NCBI GenBank assembly: GCA_033220425.1
Contig: CM065648.1
Span: 5,146,001 to 5,210,000, forward strand
Source of the DNA: Lepraria neglecta
Lineage: Eukaryota > Ascomycota > Lecanoromycetes > Lecanorales > Stereocaulaceae
DNA length: 64,000 nt
Direction of reading: 5' to 3'
In this document: positions 10,598-23,460 of the stretch, in pieces
How the letters are laid out: every line of letters starts with the position of its first letter
Position numbering within the stretch: the stretch's first letter is position 1
The notes under the pieces: generated by a model
Seen by the model: the letters and a program-made list of their open reading frames with translations, nothing else
Database searches by the model: none
Told to the model about the DNA's origin: nothing
Position numbers and translations under genes: made by a program

Positions 10598-11578
10598 TCT
10601 TTCTTCTAATAACAGATTATGAGGAAATTCGGAGCAATTCCGCACTTGCAGCCAATTAGAATGGCCCTATACTTCTCCCCCCTGATAGTACGCTTTTCGG
10701 CCTAGCGCCTTCAACCACCAAAACTTGAATTCGTATCGCAACTTCTTCGCAGTACTTCCCCGCGCCACATACGTTATATGATATCGAGATAATCTCATAA
10801 GTTTTGGAGTCAATCATTAGCTTGCTTGCGCATCAAGAATTTTTAGAATCGACCCATTTACGCAATAGTTATGAGCAAAAGAAGCGTTTTCGCCATGTTT
10901 TACATGCACCGCGAGCTCGGTGGCAAATGCCAAGCATTGAGCTGAATACGCACCGTAACTTCTTTGCAGTACTTCCCCACGCCACATACGTCATATGATA
11001 TCAAGATGATTTCATAAGTTTTGGAACCAAGTATGTGCTTTCCAACACCGTCAAATTTTTCAAAATCGGTCCATTTGCGCAAAAGTTATGAGCAAAAGAA
11101 GCGTTTTCGCCATGTTTTTCTGGCGGTGCCAGATGCCAAGCACTGAGCTTGGCACCCCCGGACCCTGGAACATCAAAAGTTGAATGCGCACTACAACTTC
11201 TTCGCAGCAATGCCCCGCGCCACATACGTCATATAATATCGAGATGATTTCATAAGTTTTGGAACCAAGCATGCGCTTTCCAACGCCGTTCGAATTTTGA
11301 GATTTGGCTAAGGTTTAGCTAAGGAAAGCTCAAAAAACATGTTTTTGCCTGCGGACTTCCCTGAAGCTACCCCCGCAGCCGCCCCCGACGCACTAATATA
11401 CTAAATCCTTAATAACTTTTGACCTATTAGGATTAGGGCTTAGCTTTATGTATATAAAACATACTATAAATAGAGGGCTTTCTAATTCCGCTTAAATATT
11501 CTAAATCGAGTATAAAATAAGCGAGATATAGCCGTTTTTACGGTAATCTTCTGTGAAGATTACGGGCACTAACTTGTA
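10598..11578 (+). mobile_element. Nonautonomous Helitron (copy B) nested in Helitron A
   Basis: It opens with TCTTTCTTCTAATAACAG after A and closes with the same hairpin and CTTGTA (11573-11578) before T. Removing it rejoins the repeat block of copy A: left ...CGCTATA, right TATTATATAATATTGAGATA matches the uninterrupted CATACGTTATATAATATCG-type sequence of the relatives. It contains two or more about 210-bp units (GTTTTGGAACCAAG, AAAGAAGCGTTTTCGCCATG) and an AT-rich tail. Four frames of 60-74 codons cross it on both strands; they repeat with the unit and are not genes. Confidence 0.85.
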
Positions 11579-12109
11579 TATTATATAATATTGAGATAAT
11601 TTCATAAGTTTTGGAGTTAATCATTAGCTTGCTTGCGTATCAAGAATTTTTAGAATCGGCCTATTTACGCAATAGTTATAAGTAAAAGAAGCGTTTTCGC
11701 GATGTTTTTGCGCTAAGTTTACTGCTAAGTATCGGCGCCGTTTCGATTCTACTTCCTAAAACAAACCTATCGACCTATATATATATAAAACCGCGTCAAA
11801 TCTGCCTATATAGCTCGAAACGTTCTTAGCCTCGATGGCAGCCGTACTAGGAATAGCTATATTGCTCGCTATCCGCGGGGAGGCCAGCTAATCCGTATAT
11901 ATCAAGATTCTCCTTCCCCTACTCCGGATATATCTACTAACTATCGAAAACGCTAGAACTCTTCTATAGCCCTCTAGGACCTTCCTTATATAGATATTAA
12001 CCGTAGAATATAAGGTTATAGTAGGGGGAAACGCGCTAGGACTACTTAGAGCGCGAGGAACCTCGATATTACTACTAGAAGTTAGTAGGCAGAAATACAA
12101 AATACGTAG

Positions 12110-15100
12110 AGGAGGTAGATCATTCGACCGTAGTAGTAGAACGCCTATCTACGGCCTCGCCCTACCTAATTAGATATCTAATAAGTTATCTTAGTAGTTA
12201 TACCGCCTCGTAATCTAGGGATTCGAGCCTATCTAAGTATCGAGATTCTTCTTCTAAAGAGGAAGCACCCTCGCTAGAACTGTAATATAACCTTCGCTAG
12301 AGATAGATATACGTCTAGTAGGCACGAGAGAATAGCGAGGAACGTATACTACGTCAGCGGCGTCGCCGTCGATCGTATTAGCGCCGTAATACTATGGATA
12401 AGGATAGTAGAACTCTACCTAGTACGTATCTAAGTACTTAGCTACCGCAAGCATATATCGATCTACTAGAATACGTTATACTACCGTAGTTCTTTAATCT
12501 AATTAATAAATATCCTTATTACTATACCTTCTCTTTTAAGGGTAAGCGTCTTTCTACTAAATAGTAGCAGTACTATTAGAACGGTATAATTAATATCTAG
12601 GCACCTGACTTACCTAACTTCGAATTCCTTGAACGACTACCTAAAGGTAACCTTAAGCGTTAAGTTCTTGCGCTAAACAAGCTGTTTTATAAGGTAGAAT
12701 ATATATTGGATAGTTAGGACCGTATCCGGGACCCTTATCGGCTAGGCCATTATAAGATAAAACGGACTACCCGCAGTACTACGTTTATTAAGAGGGTCTT
12801 AAACTATAATAACCTACTTTCTTTTACCAGTAAAGGTATAGATAAGATAGATTACCGGGTTAGGTAGACTATATACAAGATCCAAGGGGGGATATATTAC
12901 GCTATTAGTCCATTTTTGCCTGAAGAAGGTATTACCGAGAGATATACCTAGTACTACTTTATCGATAATAGCTAGGATTAAGTAGATATCTATATAACGT
13001 ATACTAGGTAGGTTGAAAGATCTATTAATACGGATATAGTACTTCTTCTTTAGCGACTGCTTCGAGATATTAACCCCTATATATAGAGCTTTAAGACTTA
13101 CCGGGAACGCTTATTAGATAATAAGGTAAGATACCCTCTGCAGACTATAAACGTCCGTATTATACAATATGACCCTAGACGTGCTAATCGCGGTATATAT
13201 AACCGCCCTATATCTAGTAAAGTGGCCTGTATTATAATTACTCCTCTCGACGGCGCGAAGGGATATATCGTACGAGATATTCGTATTAAAGTTAAGGGTA
13301 GAGGCCTTATAAGGGTACCTGAATAGTATTTATCCAATATAGCCCTGCGGTATATCCTACCTTTCCCTTATAGGGAATAGAGCTAGTATAATAGTCTACC
13401 GCTACGGGGATATAATAGGCTCCTAGAAGGATATCTCTTCGCTACCCGCAGGTTAAATATAAGGCAGGGAACCACTCAGCACCACGGTATATATTAGGAC
13501 CCCGACCGGCCTAAGTACGGCAACGAGGAGGAAGAGCCGGAAAGGGATAGAGCTGCTCCGAGAGGTTATAGAGGGTCTATACGGGTTACGAGGAGTTAGA
13601 TCTATCGCTATTAGCTGTAGGTAAGCCTATTTCATATCTTTCAAACGTCTGCCCTTGTATTAGTAAGATTATATTTTCTAGTACTTTATATCTTTATATA
13701 GGATATTATAATCTTCTATTGTTTTTCTTCTAAGAAGCGCCGCCCCCCTCCTATACCATCTCAGTAATACCCTTGTAAGCGCTAGATCTATAGCGCTTTA
13801 TAGTAGTGGCTATAGACGTTGATATCGCCGTTAATAGTTACGGAAGATATATATTAGCCGATACAAGTGAGCTAGATATAGAGAAGAATTTCGTTCTAAA
13901 TATAATTTATATAGAACTATTAATATATTACTAAGAATAGCACCAAAATGATCGACGACTAGCAAATTTACATTATATTTTTTATATTTTTGAGTTTTTA
14001 AAACAAAATTTCTCTATACGGTAGACCTCGTAAATTTTAACTTTTTAATAAATCCTTCTACTAATACTACAATAGTACTATAACGGTAGATTCTCTCGAT
14101 TACTCTGTTCCGGGTATCTCCTTAGTTACTTCGTTACTAACGCTTACGCTACTATCGAATAGAATAACCTGAATTGATATATTAAGTATTAGTATAAAAT
14201 TCGGGTACTTAGCTATAAAGGCTTAATCGATCGACTATATAAGGATCTAGATCTAGGGCTCGGCGATCTCGATAGTAAGGTTACCATTCTGCTATCTAGT
14301 ATAGCCGGTAGCCCTAGAGCTATAAAGGTAGATATAGAGGACGCTTTAATAGTAGTATAGTATCGAGGTAATCCTACCTTCTTTATAACTTTTATATATA
14401 ACCCGAACTAGGCTAATATCCGCTATTTAATTCGATCCGGTTTATCGATGACGGAGGTTTATAATATATAGGTACGGGTTTTTAATATAAAGCTCAGGGA
14501 GCTTCTTAAGGATCTTTTCGAGAGATATAGCTTAGGCGTCTATATTAGTTATTACTATATAGTTAAATTTTAAAAGCGAGGTCTGCCGCACGCCTATATC
14601 CTTCTTATTATTCGTGAGGAGGATAAAATTAGATATATCTCCTAGATCGATAACGCCGTATAGATCGTTATTCCTAATAAGACGAAGGATCTAGTACTCT
14701 ATAAATTAGTAACTACTTATATAATCTATCGCCGTTGCTTAGCCTCTAATATTTACTAGGATAAAGAGAAGAACTAGTACTCTAAGTTCTTCCCTAAGGA
14801 TATTTGCAATAAGTTATCGTTCGATCCTAACGGAGTATACCCGTATTATCGACGCCCGTATATAGAGCCTACTCCGGAGGGCTATACTAACCAATGGGTC
14901 GTTCCCTATAATCCCTAGCTTCTAAAGAAGTACTGTACTTATCTAAATGTTGAGATCTGCGCCTCTATTAAGTCTATATTTTACTTATTCAAGTATATCT
15001 ATAAGGGTCTAGACTAGGCAAATATTTCGGTTACTCGATCAATAACGGTGCCTTAGGGGAACCCTATACCGCCGGGGCAGTAACGGCTAGAGCCTCTATT

Positions 15101-17700
15101 AGTTAATAAGGTTACTAAATTCTATAAAAGTCGCTGGATAGGTAGCTCTGAGGCTTGCTAGAAGATCTTTAGGTTTAGTATAGAGGGATTAAGTCTTATA
15201 TTAAACGGCTACAGATTCATTTACCTAAAGAGTAGTAGATTAGCGTCGATCTAGATAGGGAGACTACTAAGACTATTCTCGATAAGGACTTATTACGTAA
15301 GATATAGTTAACGGAGTTCTTCGAGATAAATTATCTTGCTAAGGAAGCCTTAGAGAACGATTAGCCTCTACCGTTCAGAAGAAAAAACGGGTAACTATAC
15401 CTTCTAGACACGAACCCCCTTAACTACCTATATAATGAATTTCCTATATATTTTATATAGGATAAGAGGAAACGGATATAGTTCGTTCGCGAGAAGAGGG
15501 AGGTAATTAGATATATATATATAATTAGTCCTAAGCAGGGTGATTTGTACTATTGTCGACTCCTTCTCACCTACCGTTAGGGGGTAATATTATTTAATAA
15601 TCTGCGGACTATTAACGACGAGCTTCTAATATATAAAGTAGCCTATATTTAACTTAGATTAGTAGAGAACGATAAGTACTACGTTAAGGTACTAGAGGAA
15701 GTAAAGACTCTTTGCTTACCAGTAGCACTACAAGGTCTTTTCGTAACTATTCTATTGGAACTATACCTAGAGGACCCTTTAGCGCTTTAGGAGAAATTTA
15801 AAGCAAGGTACGTATCTATTTTTATTACTGCAATCGTTGTTTTTCTATCCGAGTCGAACTATATTCTATATCCGAGTTAGACTATATTCAACTAAGTCGA
15901 ACTATATTCTCTATCCGAGTCGGACTATATATTCTAACTATTAAAATAGTATATCGGATAACTATATTTGTATATTGAATAAGTATTTCGCCTATCGTAT
16001 AGATATCCTCTAGGACTATAAGGACGAACGCGTACGAGACCTAGTATTTCAAGCTAAGCAATATACTCTATATTTGATTTCTAGCTAGTTAGATTACTAG
16101 TCTACCGCCGAAAGCAGCCTCAGCCTCGAGCTATTTAATCTTCCGCCGGTTATTATTCTATTTAATCTTCTATATAAATCGCGGATTTAGAACCGTCTAC
16201 TACGCGAAGAAATATCTTATAATATTATACTAGAAGATATAGAAGTTAAATGGCAGAAGTTTAATACCGACTAACGCCTAGTAGCCGAAAAGATTATAGC
16301 GGCGGTGGATAAGAATAAGAATAATGAATTTGGTATAGGCGTACTATTCTTTTTGAACGGCGCTAGAGGTACTAGGAAGACTATAGTCTAGAATACTATT
16401 CTAAAGAAGCTCCGTTCTCAGAAGCGTATTACTTTAGTAGTAGCCTCTTTAGGTATCACTACGACCCTATTAGACGGTGGACGTACTACCTATTCGTGAT
16501 TCAAGATCCTATTAGACGCTGAGAGTACGTCTAGTTACGGTATTCAGAAAGGGACTAATCTCGTAGACTTAATTAAGCGGGCTTGTATTATCTTCTAGGA
16601 CGAAGTATCTATATAGAGTCGTTTCGCCGTTAAATACGTCAGCCGTTCTTTATAGGATCTTTACAGTAATAACGGTACTTACTTTGGTAGCAAAGTCGTT
16701 TGCTTTTGCGGCGATTTCCGTCAGACCTTGCTAGTAGTCCTAGAGGGGACCGCAGGCGTTATCATCAATACCTATATCTAGAAGGCGGCGTTCTAGGACG
16801 AGGTAACTATTCTTCGCCTTACTACTAATATACGTCTAAGTAATAGAGGTCTTACCGAAGAAGGTAGGCGGCGAATAGTAGAATTTACTAAAGCTCTCCT
16901 ATATATTAGTGACGGCCAAGGCAATATAGTCGACCTAATTACTAAGGATAAGAAGTCTCCCTAGAAATATAGATACCTACTAGGGAATACTATAGACGTA
17001 CTAATTGACAAAATTTATCCTACTATTAGCAGAGATCTTCTAGACCGGCGCTATCTGACTAAACGAGTAATTCTAGCTATTATAAACAAGGATATCTAGA
17101 GAGTAAATAACTATATTCTCGACCGTATACGGGGCGACTACTATAAATACTAGAGTTTCGATCAAGCGGTAAACCCTAAGGAAAACGAGATGTTCCCTAA
17201 TAAGTACTAGAATAAATTCTATAAGCCCTTACTACTACCGTATAAGCTATAGTTAAAGGTAGAGATACTAGTAATATTGATAAGGAACCTAGATATACCC
17301 CGTCTCTACAATAGGACCCGTATTCTACTTACCGAATACGGGAGACACGTTATTAAGGGTAATATTATAGATAGAAGTTTCGACGACAGCGAGGTGGTCT
17401 TATATAAGATCCCTTTGCAGTCCAAGGATGGCAATAAGTATATCCCCACCCCGTTCACCCGCAAGCAGTTCCCTATACGCCCTGCCTTCGCAATAACTAT
17501 CAATAAGTCGTAGGGGCAGTCGATGCAGTATATAGAACTTAACCTATAGTCCCGTCCAGCGTTCACCTATAGGCAATTTTATGTCGGTATCTCGCGCGTT
17601 ACTATAGAGTCGAACCTATATATAATTGGTCCGGATTCGGATGACTATATTAGGTATAAGCTTATGAATAACCCGGTCTACAAGTAGATGCTACTATAGG
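12110..17700 (+). pseudogene. Helitron Rep-helicase (HUH replicase plus PIF1-type helicase), RIP-inactivated
   Basis: The replicase-helicase of rolling-circle Helitrons. The N-terminal Helitron-like region spans about 12500-13620 (QAPDLPNFEFLERLPKGNLK, ILPFPYREQS). The Rep part includes TFFITFTYNPNQ near 14380 and the HUH motif near 14580-14610, now GLPHAYILLI, with the second His changed to Tyr. A Tyr-bearing helix (FKYIYKGLD) lies near 14985. The helicase has Walker A near 16352-16385 (LNGARGTRKT; two Gly of GGAGGTGKT-type sequence now Arg), DEVSI near 16600, CGDFRQTL near 16710 and AFAITINKS near 17490. TAG stops occur throughout. Two stop-free pieces at 17277-17566 on opposite strands are the helicase end and its shadow. 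13620-14050 is an AT-rich, poorly conserved stretch. Confidence 0.88.
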
Positions 17701-18839
17701 TCTAGTGCTCGCAGAATAGTTATAGCTAATAGGAGTTACTCGAAACGACGCTAAGCCTCTTTGGGAATATATATCAAACTCGTAGATTGCGGCAATCGAC
17801 TTTTCAGTGCGATTCGGGGTTAGATTTTGCTCGGTATAGAGGTCTAAGATAGCTATTGCTTAGACTTATTAATGGCGGCGACTATATCTCAACGCTTAAA
17901 GATATTAGCCAATGAGCTTGCAGGCGCATAGATATAGGTTATATTATGGCCCCGGTGTGGTTTCTTTGTAAATAATCGCGATGTTATTATTATATAACCT
18001 CGCTATCGATAGGTGCAAAAACAACCATTGCGCGGACAAGTCTCAGCCCTATACCAAGCCCGACTTTATAGCGCGCGTGTTCAGCCAATTAGAATTTTAT
18101 ATACCTAGTACTAGCGTAGGCCTGTAAAATATCTAGCCAACCGGCGCTGATTCCGGACCCGAGAAATAGCCGAGCGCGCGCGTATTTTTAAATCATGGAC
18201 CTTTAGGCCCGCTCCTTAGTATTAAAATCTTACTATTTTAATAACTTTAGTAGTATTAGAGTTAGAGCTTAACTTTATATATATAATATATACTATAAAT
18301 AGCGGGCTTTCTAACGCCGCTTAAATTTTCCTAAATCGAGTACAAAATAAGCGAGATATAGCCAGTTTTATAGTAATCTTCTGTGAAGATTACGGGTACT
18401 AACTTGTATCTTATATTCAAACCTTAGCTAGTTCTTCGCCCCCTTTAGCTTCTCGATCTTATAGATCGTAGACTCTATTATCAAACGTCCTAATCTTCTC
18501 TAGAGCGGGTAGATTATTGTTTTGCCAATTGGTATTAAGAAATATTAATACTCGGTAGAAGATAGTATAGTATTACTTTACTAAAGGCCTGGAATTAATA
18601 TTAATAGCTATCAACGGGTGCTAAACCCGGGCTTATAACCCTTTAGTATATATACTTGCTAATTAGTTCGTATAAAAAGAACTATATTCATTATATACTA
18701 TTACTAACTCTATAGAGTCGCGTATAGAAAGTAAATACACTTTTCGTGCGCGAATACTACGCTAACCGCTTTAGGCTTAGTGCAAGGGCTACCGCTAGAG
18801 ATTCTACTATATAATACTAACGTATATAGCTTTAACCTC

Positions 18840-19960
18840 TCTGATGGCCCGATTGAGAGACTTAGAAAGAGGTCATCCCGGCTTAGTATTTAACTATCAA
18901 GAGGTTAGAGTAGACTCTAACTTCTTTCATATTAGTAGTAACTCGATACTATTAGTAAAATTACAGGCTTTGATTCAGAAATAGTTTCAGGTCTCAATCC
19001 CGTTGGCATAGCTGTTTATAGTGCCTACCTTACGGTATATAGTACGGCTTATAGAGGATAAAACCGAGTCTTCTACCTACGATTGGATTGACTAGGAAGC
19101 CGAGACCAAGCCAGATCTAGCCTTGAACGACCCGTCAATATTTAAAGATGCCAGTATAGTAGCTACGCCTCTAAAAGTGGCAGTGATAACTGGAGCCACT
19201 GGTTATTTAGGGCCTTACCTACTAAATCGATTGAGAGAGACTACTAGAGTAGAAGAAAACCATTGTATCGCTCTTCGCAACGTATATCATCGAGACGCAA
19301 TCTCCTACGACCCTAGAGTAGTCGTCCATGAAGGTAATCTTACACTGCCTCTCTTTAGTCTCTCTAAAGTAGTAGCGAAAGCTCTCTTTACAAAGGCTAA
19401 TATAATTATTTATATATTAAGTCTACATCTAGCGACCTAGGCTAATACTCAAGTCATTGCTTTCTAAATGGCGGGACGTGTTGGAGCAACCTCGAAGGCC
19501 TAGAAGCCCTAGCTACTAGAGGGTTAAAAAGCGCCATCGGATAGAAATCTTGCTCTCGAGGCCTTAGCGCTATTGAGTGAAGCTAAATATACTATTATTA
19601 ATATAGACTCGGTCTTAGAACTAGACTAACGTATTCCGAAGGTGAATTTTAGAGAAAAAGTGCCTAGTATATAATAGAAGGCCTTTAATTAAAAGTATAG
19701 ATAGGAATATTCTATTATAAAGTAATTTCTTTATAACGCAATAAACGATTATAAAACCCTCGACTCGTTTTTCTTAGAATAAAGCTTAAACTCTTGAAAG
19801 CCAGCGCTATTTTGATTAGATAAGATGAATAGGTATAATATATAGTAGGATAGGAGTATAACTTGGAATGATTGAGAAGGACAGCTAGACGGCCCCTAAA
19901 TTAGCGCCTATACGGCTCGTTCCGGGCGCGTCCTATAGGGTATTGCGTATTCTTGTAAAG
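18840..19960 (+). pseudogene. PKS-NRPS / NRPS-like gene, carrier protein and thioester-reductase end
   Basis: The plus frame first gives a phosphopantetheine carrier domain (about 18850-19060). Its DSNFFHISSNSILLVKLQ reads as DxxFFxxGGNSxLLVKLQ with both Gly changed to Ser; the attachment Ser is near 18942. A linker leads to a thioester-reductase domain with the Rossmann motif ITGATGYLG (about 19186-19215) and HCIALR. One stretch, 19123-19440, is open for 105 codons; downstream stops occur near 19440, 19500 and 19620. In PKS-NRPS and NRPS-like enzymes this domain releases the product by reduction. The copia 5' LTR ends next to the carrier domain, so copia probably inserted into this gene and the upstream modules, if they survive, would lie left of the window. 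Confidence 0.75.
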
Positions 19961-21539
19961 GCCGATCATGGAGATACTAGACCAGGTTCGGGAGACTATC
20001 CCTCTAGTACGGCTATACAATAGCGTAAGTCGTATAGTAGATCGGCTTGATGCAAGGGTACAATCTCCCTCGATAAATATGGTATCTCTAAGGACTCCTA
20101 CCTGAGTTCCTTAGGATTCAGTCTATCTAGTAGCAAATCCACTAGTTATATCAGTTACGTATACCTAGACCCCGTTATATTTCTAAATCCTGGAACTCTT
20201 ACTATTATCGATATAATAGTAAGGGGGGTATACCCGTCTAATAACTAACCAACGCTATAACTACTATTACTACTACCTACCTACTAATTAATACCGGCGT
20301 TAAGCTAGTTAGTTAAAATTCGAATCGAATATCGAATCGAATAGTTAACTATAAATTATAATGGCTTCCTTAGCGAGAGTAAGATAATAACTTAGATTAG
20401 ATCCTAGCGATAGTATACTTAGAGGAGCCGATACGAGTGAAGAAGCCGGTACTAGTATAATATAGGTAAATACTAAGGAGTATACGGCGTTTTAGGCCTA
20501 TTAGATATACTATTAATAGGCCTTATTAAGTTTTAAGATACAAGGGATAGTAAAGAGATTAATCCTAAGCTTAAAGATAAAAGACCTAAAGCTATATAAG
20601 GGTGACACCCTAGAGGAACTAGATGATTTTCTATATAAATACGAGCGTTAGTTTAATACTAAAGGCTTTAAGTAAGAAGACCCCGAAGGTAAGATACTAG
20701 TAGGCTAAGTATATTAAATAGAGGAAATAAAGAAGAAAGTCGCTTATACTATAGGCTTCCTAGAGGATAGAGCTAAGACTAACTAGAAATCTTAGTTACT
20801 ATAGTTCCCGGTAGGGGCTAACTTGTAGACATATTTCAAGATATTATTATATAAGTTCCTCGAGGGCGATAAAGACGAGGTATATACCGAAGGTAGCTAG
20901 AAACTAGTAAACGCAAGGCAGCGAAAGGGCGATTCGGTTAATAAGTATTATAACTATACGTACAAGCTATATATTCGCCTTAAGGCCCTTAACAGAGAAT
21001 AATCTTTTACTAATTAATAATTCTTCGACTACTTCCGAGTATAACTACTTTAGGAGTATAGGATAAAGCTAGATAAGCTAATTCCTGGACTAAAGACTAT
21101 ATACGAACTATTATATCAGGTTTACTAATATAAGAAAATAGTAAGAATATATATATAGAAGGATAGATAGAGAGATAAGTCTCGTCCTAAGGGGTCTATA
21201 AAACCCCAAGTTTCGAAGAAGGATAATAAATCTAACTAAATAGCTAATTATAATTAGAAGAAGGGTTATAATAGTAAGAAGAACTTAGGTAATAAGCCTC
21301 CCTTTATTATATAGAAGGATAAATTATCTAAAGATATCCGGGACCGCCGATAGAAAGATTAGGTATACTTTAAATACAGGTTATCTAGATATAAGATACG
21401 CGATTATATAGTAAAGGAACAAATATTATATAATACCTAAGTAATACTTAATATAGTAAAAAATAAGTAGGTATAGTAATAGCTCCAACCGCTATATCTA
21501 TATAAGGAGTAATAGATATCTTATCAGGTAATACTAGTC

Positions 21540-21665
21540 TGAGTTAGAATATTAAGTTAAATATTGAGTTAAATATCGAGTTAAACATCGAGTCGAATAT
21601 CGAGTTAAATATTAAATCGAATATCGAGTTGAATACTAAGTCAAATATTGAATCGAATACCCTAC
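21540..21665 (+). repeat. 12-bp tandem repeats in the gag-protease region of G3
   Basis: About ten units of the type ATCGAGTTAAAT with C/T and G/A variants. In frame they encode alternating N-I-E-L / N-I-E-S residues before the protease, a low-complexity linker that was expanded while still coding. Confidence 0.8.
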
Positions 21666-23209
21666 TAGCTACTAAGATAGAACCCGTTATTAATATAAGG
21701 GTATAGGTAGTAAGGGTTTATACTATAACCTAGCGAATTAAGGAACTATTAAAGATGGATAGTATCTTTATTAGTAATACCCTAGTGCTGAATATAAAGG
21801 GTAAGACTAAGACTTTTAGTATACTAGTAGATAGTAGTACTAAAGTAAATATTATTAACCGTATAAGCGCATAGAAGATAGGCTTACTAGTACTTAATAC
21901 TAATATTAGGCTAAGTACGATCTATAGAGAGGCAGTAAAGATCTACGGGATATTATATATCGAATTCTAGTAAGAGGACGAATAAGACTAAGTCCGCTAC
22001 TTTTAGGATACCTTTCTCGCTATAGATATCAATACCTAAATAATTCTTAGTATACTATAGCTAACTATAGCGAATCTAGATATTGATTAGATTAAGAAGT
22101 TATTCCAATAGAGGATCTACACTATAGTAGTAGCTCTTATAACTACTTATCGAGTAGATATTATAGATCTAAAGGAGTTCACTCAGCTTGCCATTAGTAA
22201 GGAAGTATACTATTTTATTATATATATATATTAAGTAGTAAACGCTAACAAGCCTCCGGTCCATAGGGATCGTCGTATATATATTAGTTAGGTAAGTAGT
22301 ACTACTACTAAGATAGTACAAATACCGCCGGAGTATAGCGAGTACTCTAACATCTTTTCGGATAGTAGTACTACAGGGTTACTAGAGTATAGACCTGCAG
22401 ATTACGCTATCGACCTTATAGACGAGTAATAGCCGCCCTATAGTCCTATCTATAATCTGAACGAGGTAGAGCTCGAGACCTTACAAGGCTATATTAAGAG
22501 TAACCTTACCAACGGCTTTATATAGCTATCTATATCGCTAGTAGGGTTACTAATCCTCTTCGTATAAAAGCCCGGTAGAGGTCTATATCTCTATATAGAC
22601 TATTAAGGACTAAATATAATTACGATTAAGAATCGGCACCCTCTTCCCCTCGTCAGAGAATCTATTAATTACCTAGCTATAGCTAAGAGGTATATTTAAT
22701 TAGATCTAACTACTGTATATTACTACCTTTATATCAAGAAGGGTAATAAGTAGAAGACTATATTTAGAATATATTATAGTTACTTTAAATACTAAGTCTT
22801 GCTATTTAGGCTTATAAATGCCTCTATAACGTTATAAGCGTATATTAATCAAGTATTAGCCGAAAAGCTAGATATCTTCTATATTCTTATTTATATATAA
22901 GATATTAGTACTAAGTATATCGAGGCTATAAAGTAGGTTCTAGACAAATTAAGATAGTATAGCCTATTTATTAATCTTTAGAAGTATTATTTCGGTATAG
23001 ATAAGGTATACTTCCTAGGCTATACTATCGCCTCTATAGGGGTAAGTATAGAGGAAGACTATATCTAGTTAGTTAAGAACTAGCCAGAACTAAAATCTGT
23101 TCGAGAGATTCAGATCTTCGTAGACTTTGCGAATTTCTATTATAGGTTTATTAAGGGGTTTAGTTATATTATAGCTCCTCTAATAGAGTTAATAAAGATA
23201 TTACTACCT

Positions 23210-23460
23210 AAAAGAGATATAGACTTATACGCTCGAGTAGTCTCTAATATATAGAGAAGTATAGATATTATATTTAGAGGTATAGTATAGAAGGATATAA
23301 ATATTGTATCTAAAGGTACCCTAGATATAGACTCGTACGCCTGAGTAGTCTTTAAAGGTATAGACTCGTATACCTAAGTAGCTACTAAAGATATAGACTT
23401 ATATACCTAAGTAGTCTTTAATATATAGAGGGATATAATTACTATATCTAGAGGTACTAA
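23210..23460 (+). repeat. Degenerate tandem repeats between RT and RNase H of G3
   Basis: Units of the form GATATAGACTTATAC followed by GTAGTCTTTAA or GTAGTCTCTAA recur at least four times, with longer blocks ATATATAGAG-GATAT between. The frame stays open through them (repeated DIDxYxxVV). A linker expansion here is unusual for gypsy pol. Confidence 0.65.

Larger units (their letters stand above)
10426..18408 (+). mobile_element. Autonomous-type Helitron (copy A) encoding a Rep/helicase, inserted in copia gag
   Basis: It starts TCTTTCTTCTAATAATAG after host A (10425). It ends near 18408, after the hairpin TAATCTTCTGTGAAGATTA (18374-18392) and a short tail containing CTAACTTGTA, followed by host T: an A|T target without duplication, as Helitrons leave. 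The exact 3' end is ambiguous; CTAA six bases earlier would fit the classical CTRR rule, but all copies share the extra CTTGTA. Copia gag continues on both sides. The 5' region carries the family repeat block, split at 10597/11579 by copy B. Length without copy B is about 7.0 kb. Confidence 0.85.
2305..18830 (-). mobile_element. Ty1/copia element carrying nested gypsy and Helitron insertions
   Basis: Copia coding sequence is recognisable in three pieces on the minus strand: 2305-3865 (gag C-terminus, protease, pre-integrase), 10397-10425 and 18409-about 18480 (gag N-terminus). Joined in order, the frame continues across both insertions (KGAKNWLRFEYK, then VIFKIDET, then VVSSEELLLD). Near 18620-18640 the minus strand reads GGTTATAAGCCCGGG. 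This resembles the GGTTATGAGCCC half-tRNA-iMet primer-binding site of copia elements after one RIP transition, so the 5' LTR should occupy about 18642-18830. The 3' part of pol lies left of the window, beyond the gypsy insertion at 1-2304. The 5' LTR outer end is not sharply resolved. Confidence 0.75.

Noticed and set aside
10804-11272. Overlapping ORFs of 60-74 codons on both strands, repeated at 1292-1522 and 34254-34715
   Set aside because: They recur with the ~210-bp unit of the nonautonomous Helitrons, read through it in several frames and show no domain; repeat sequence, not genes.
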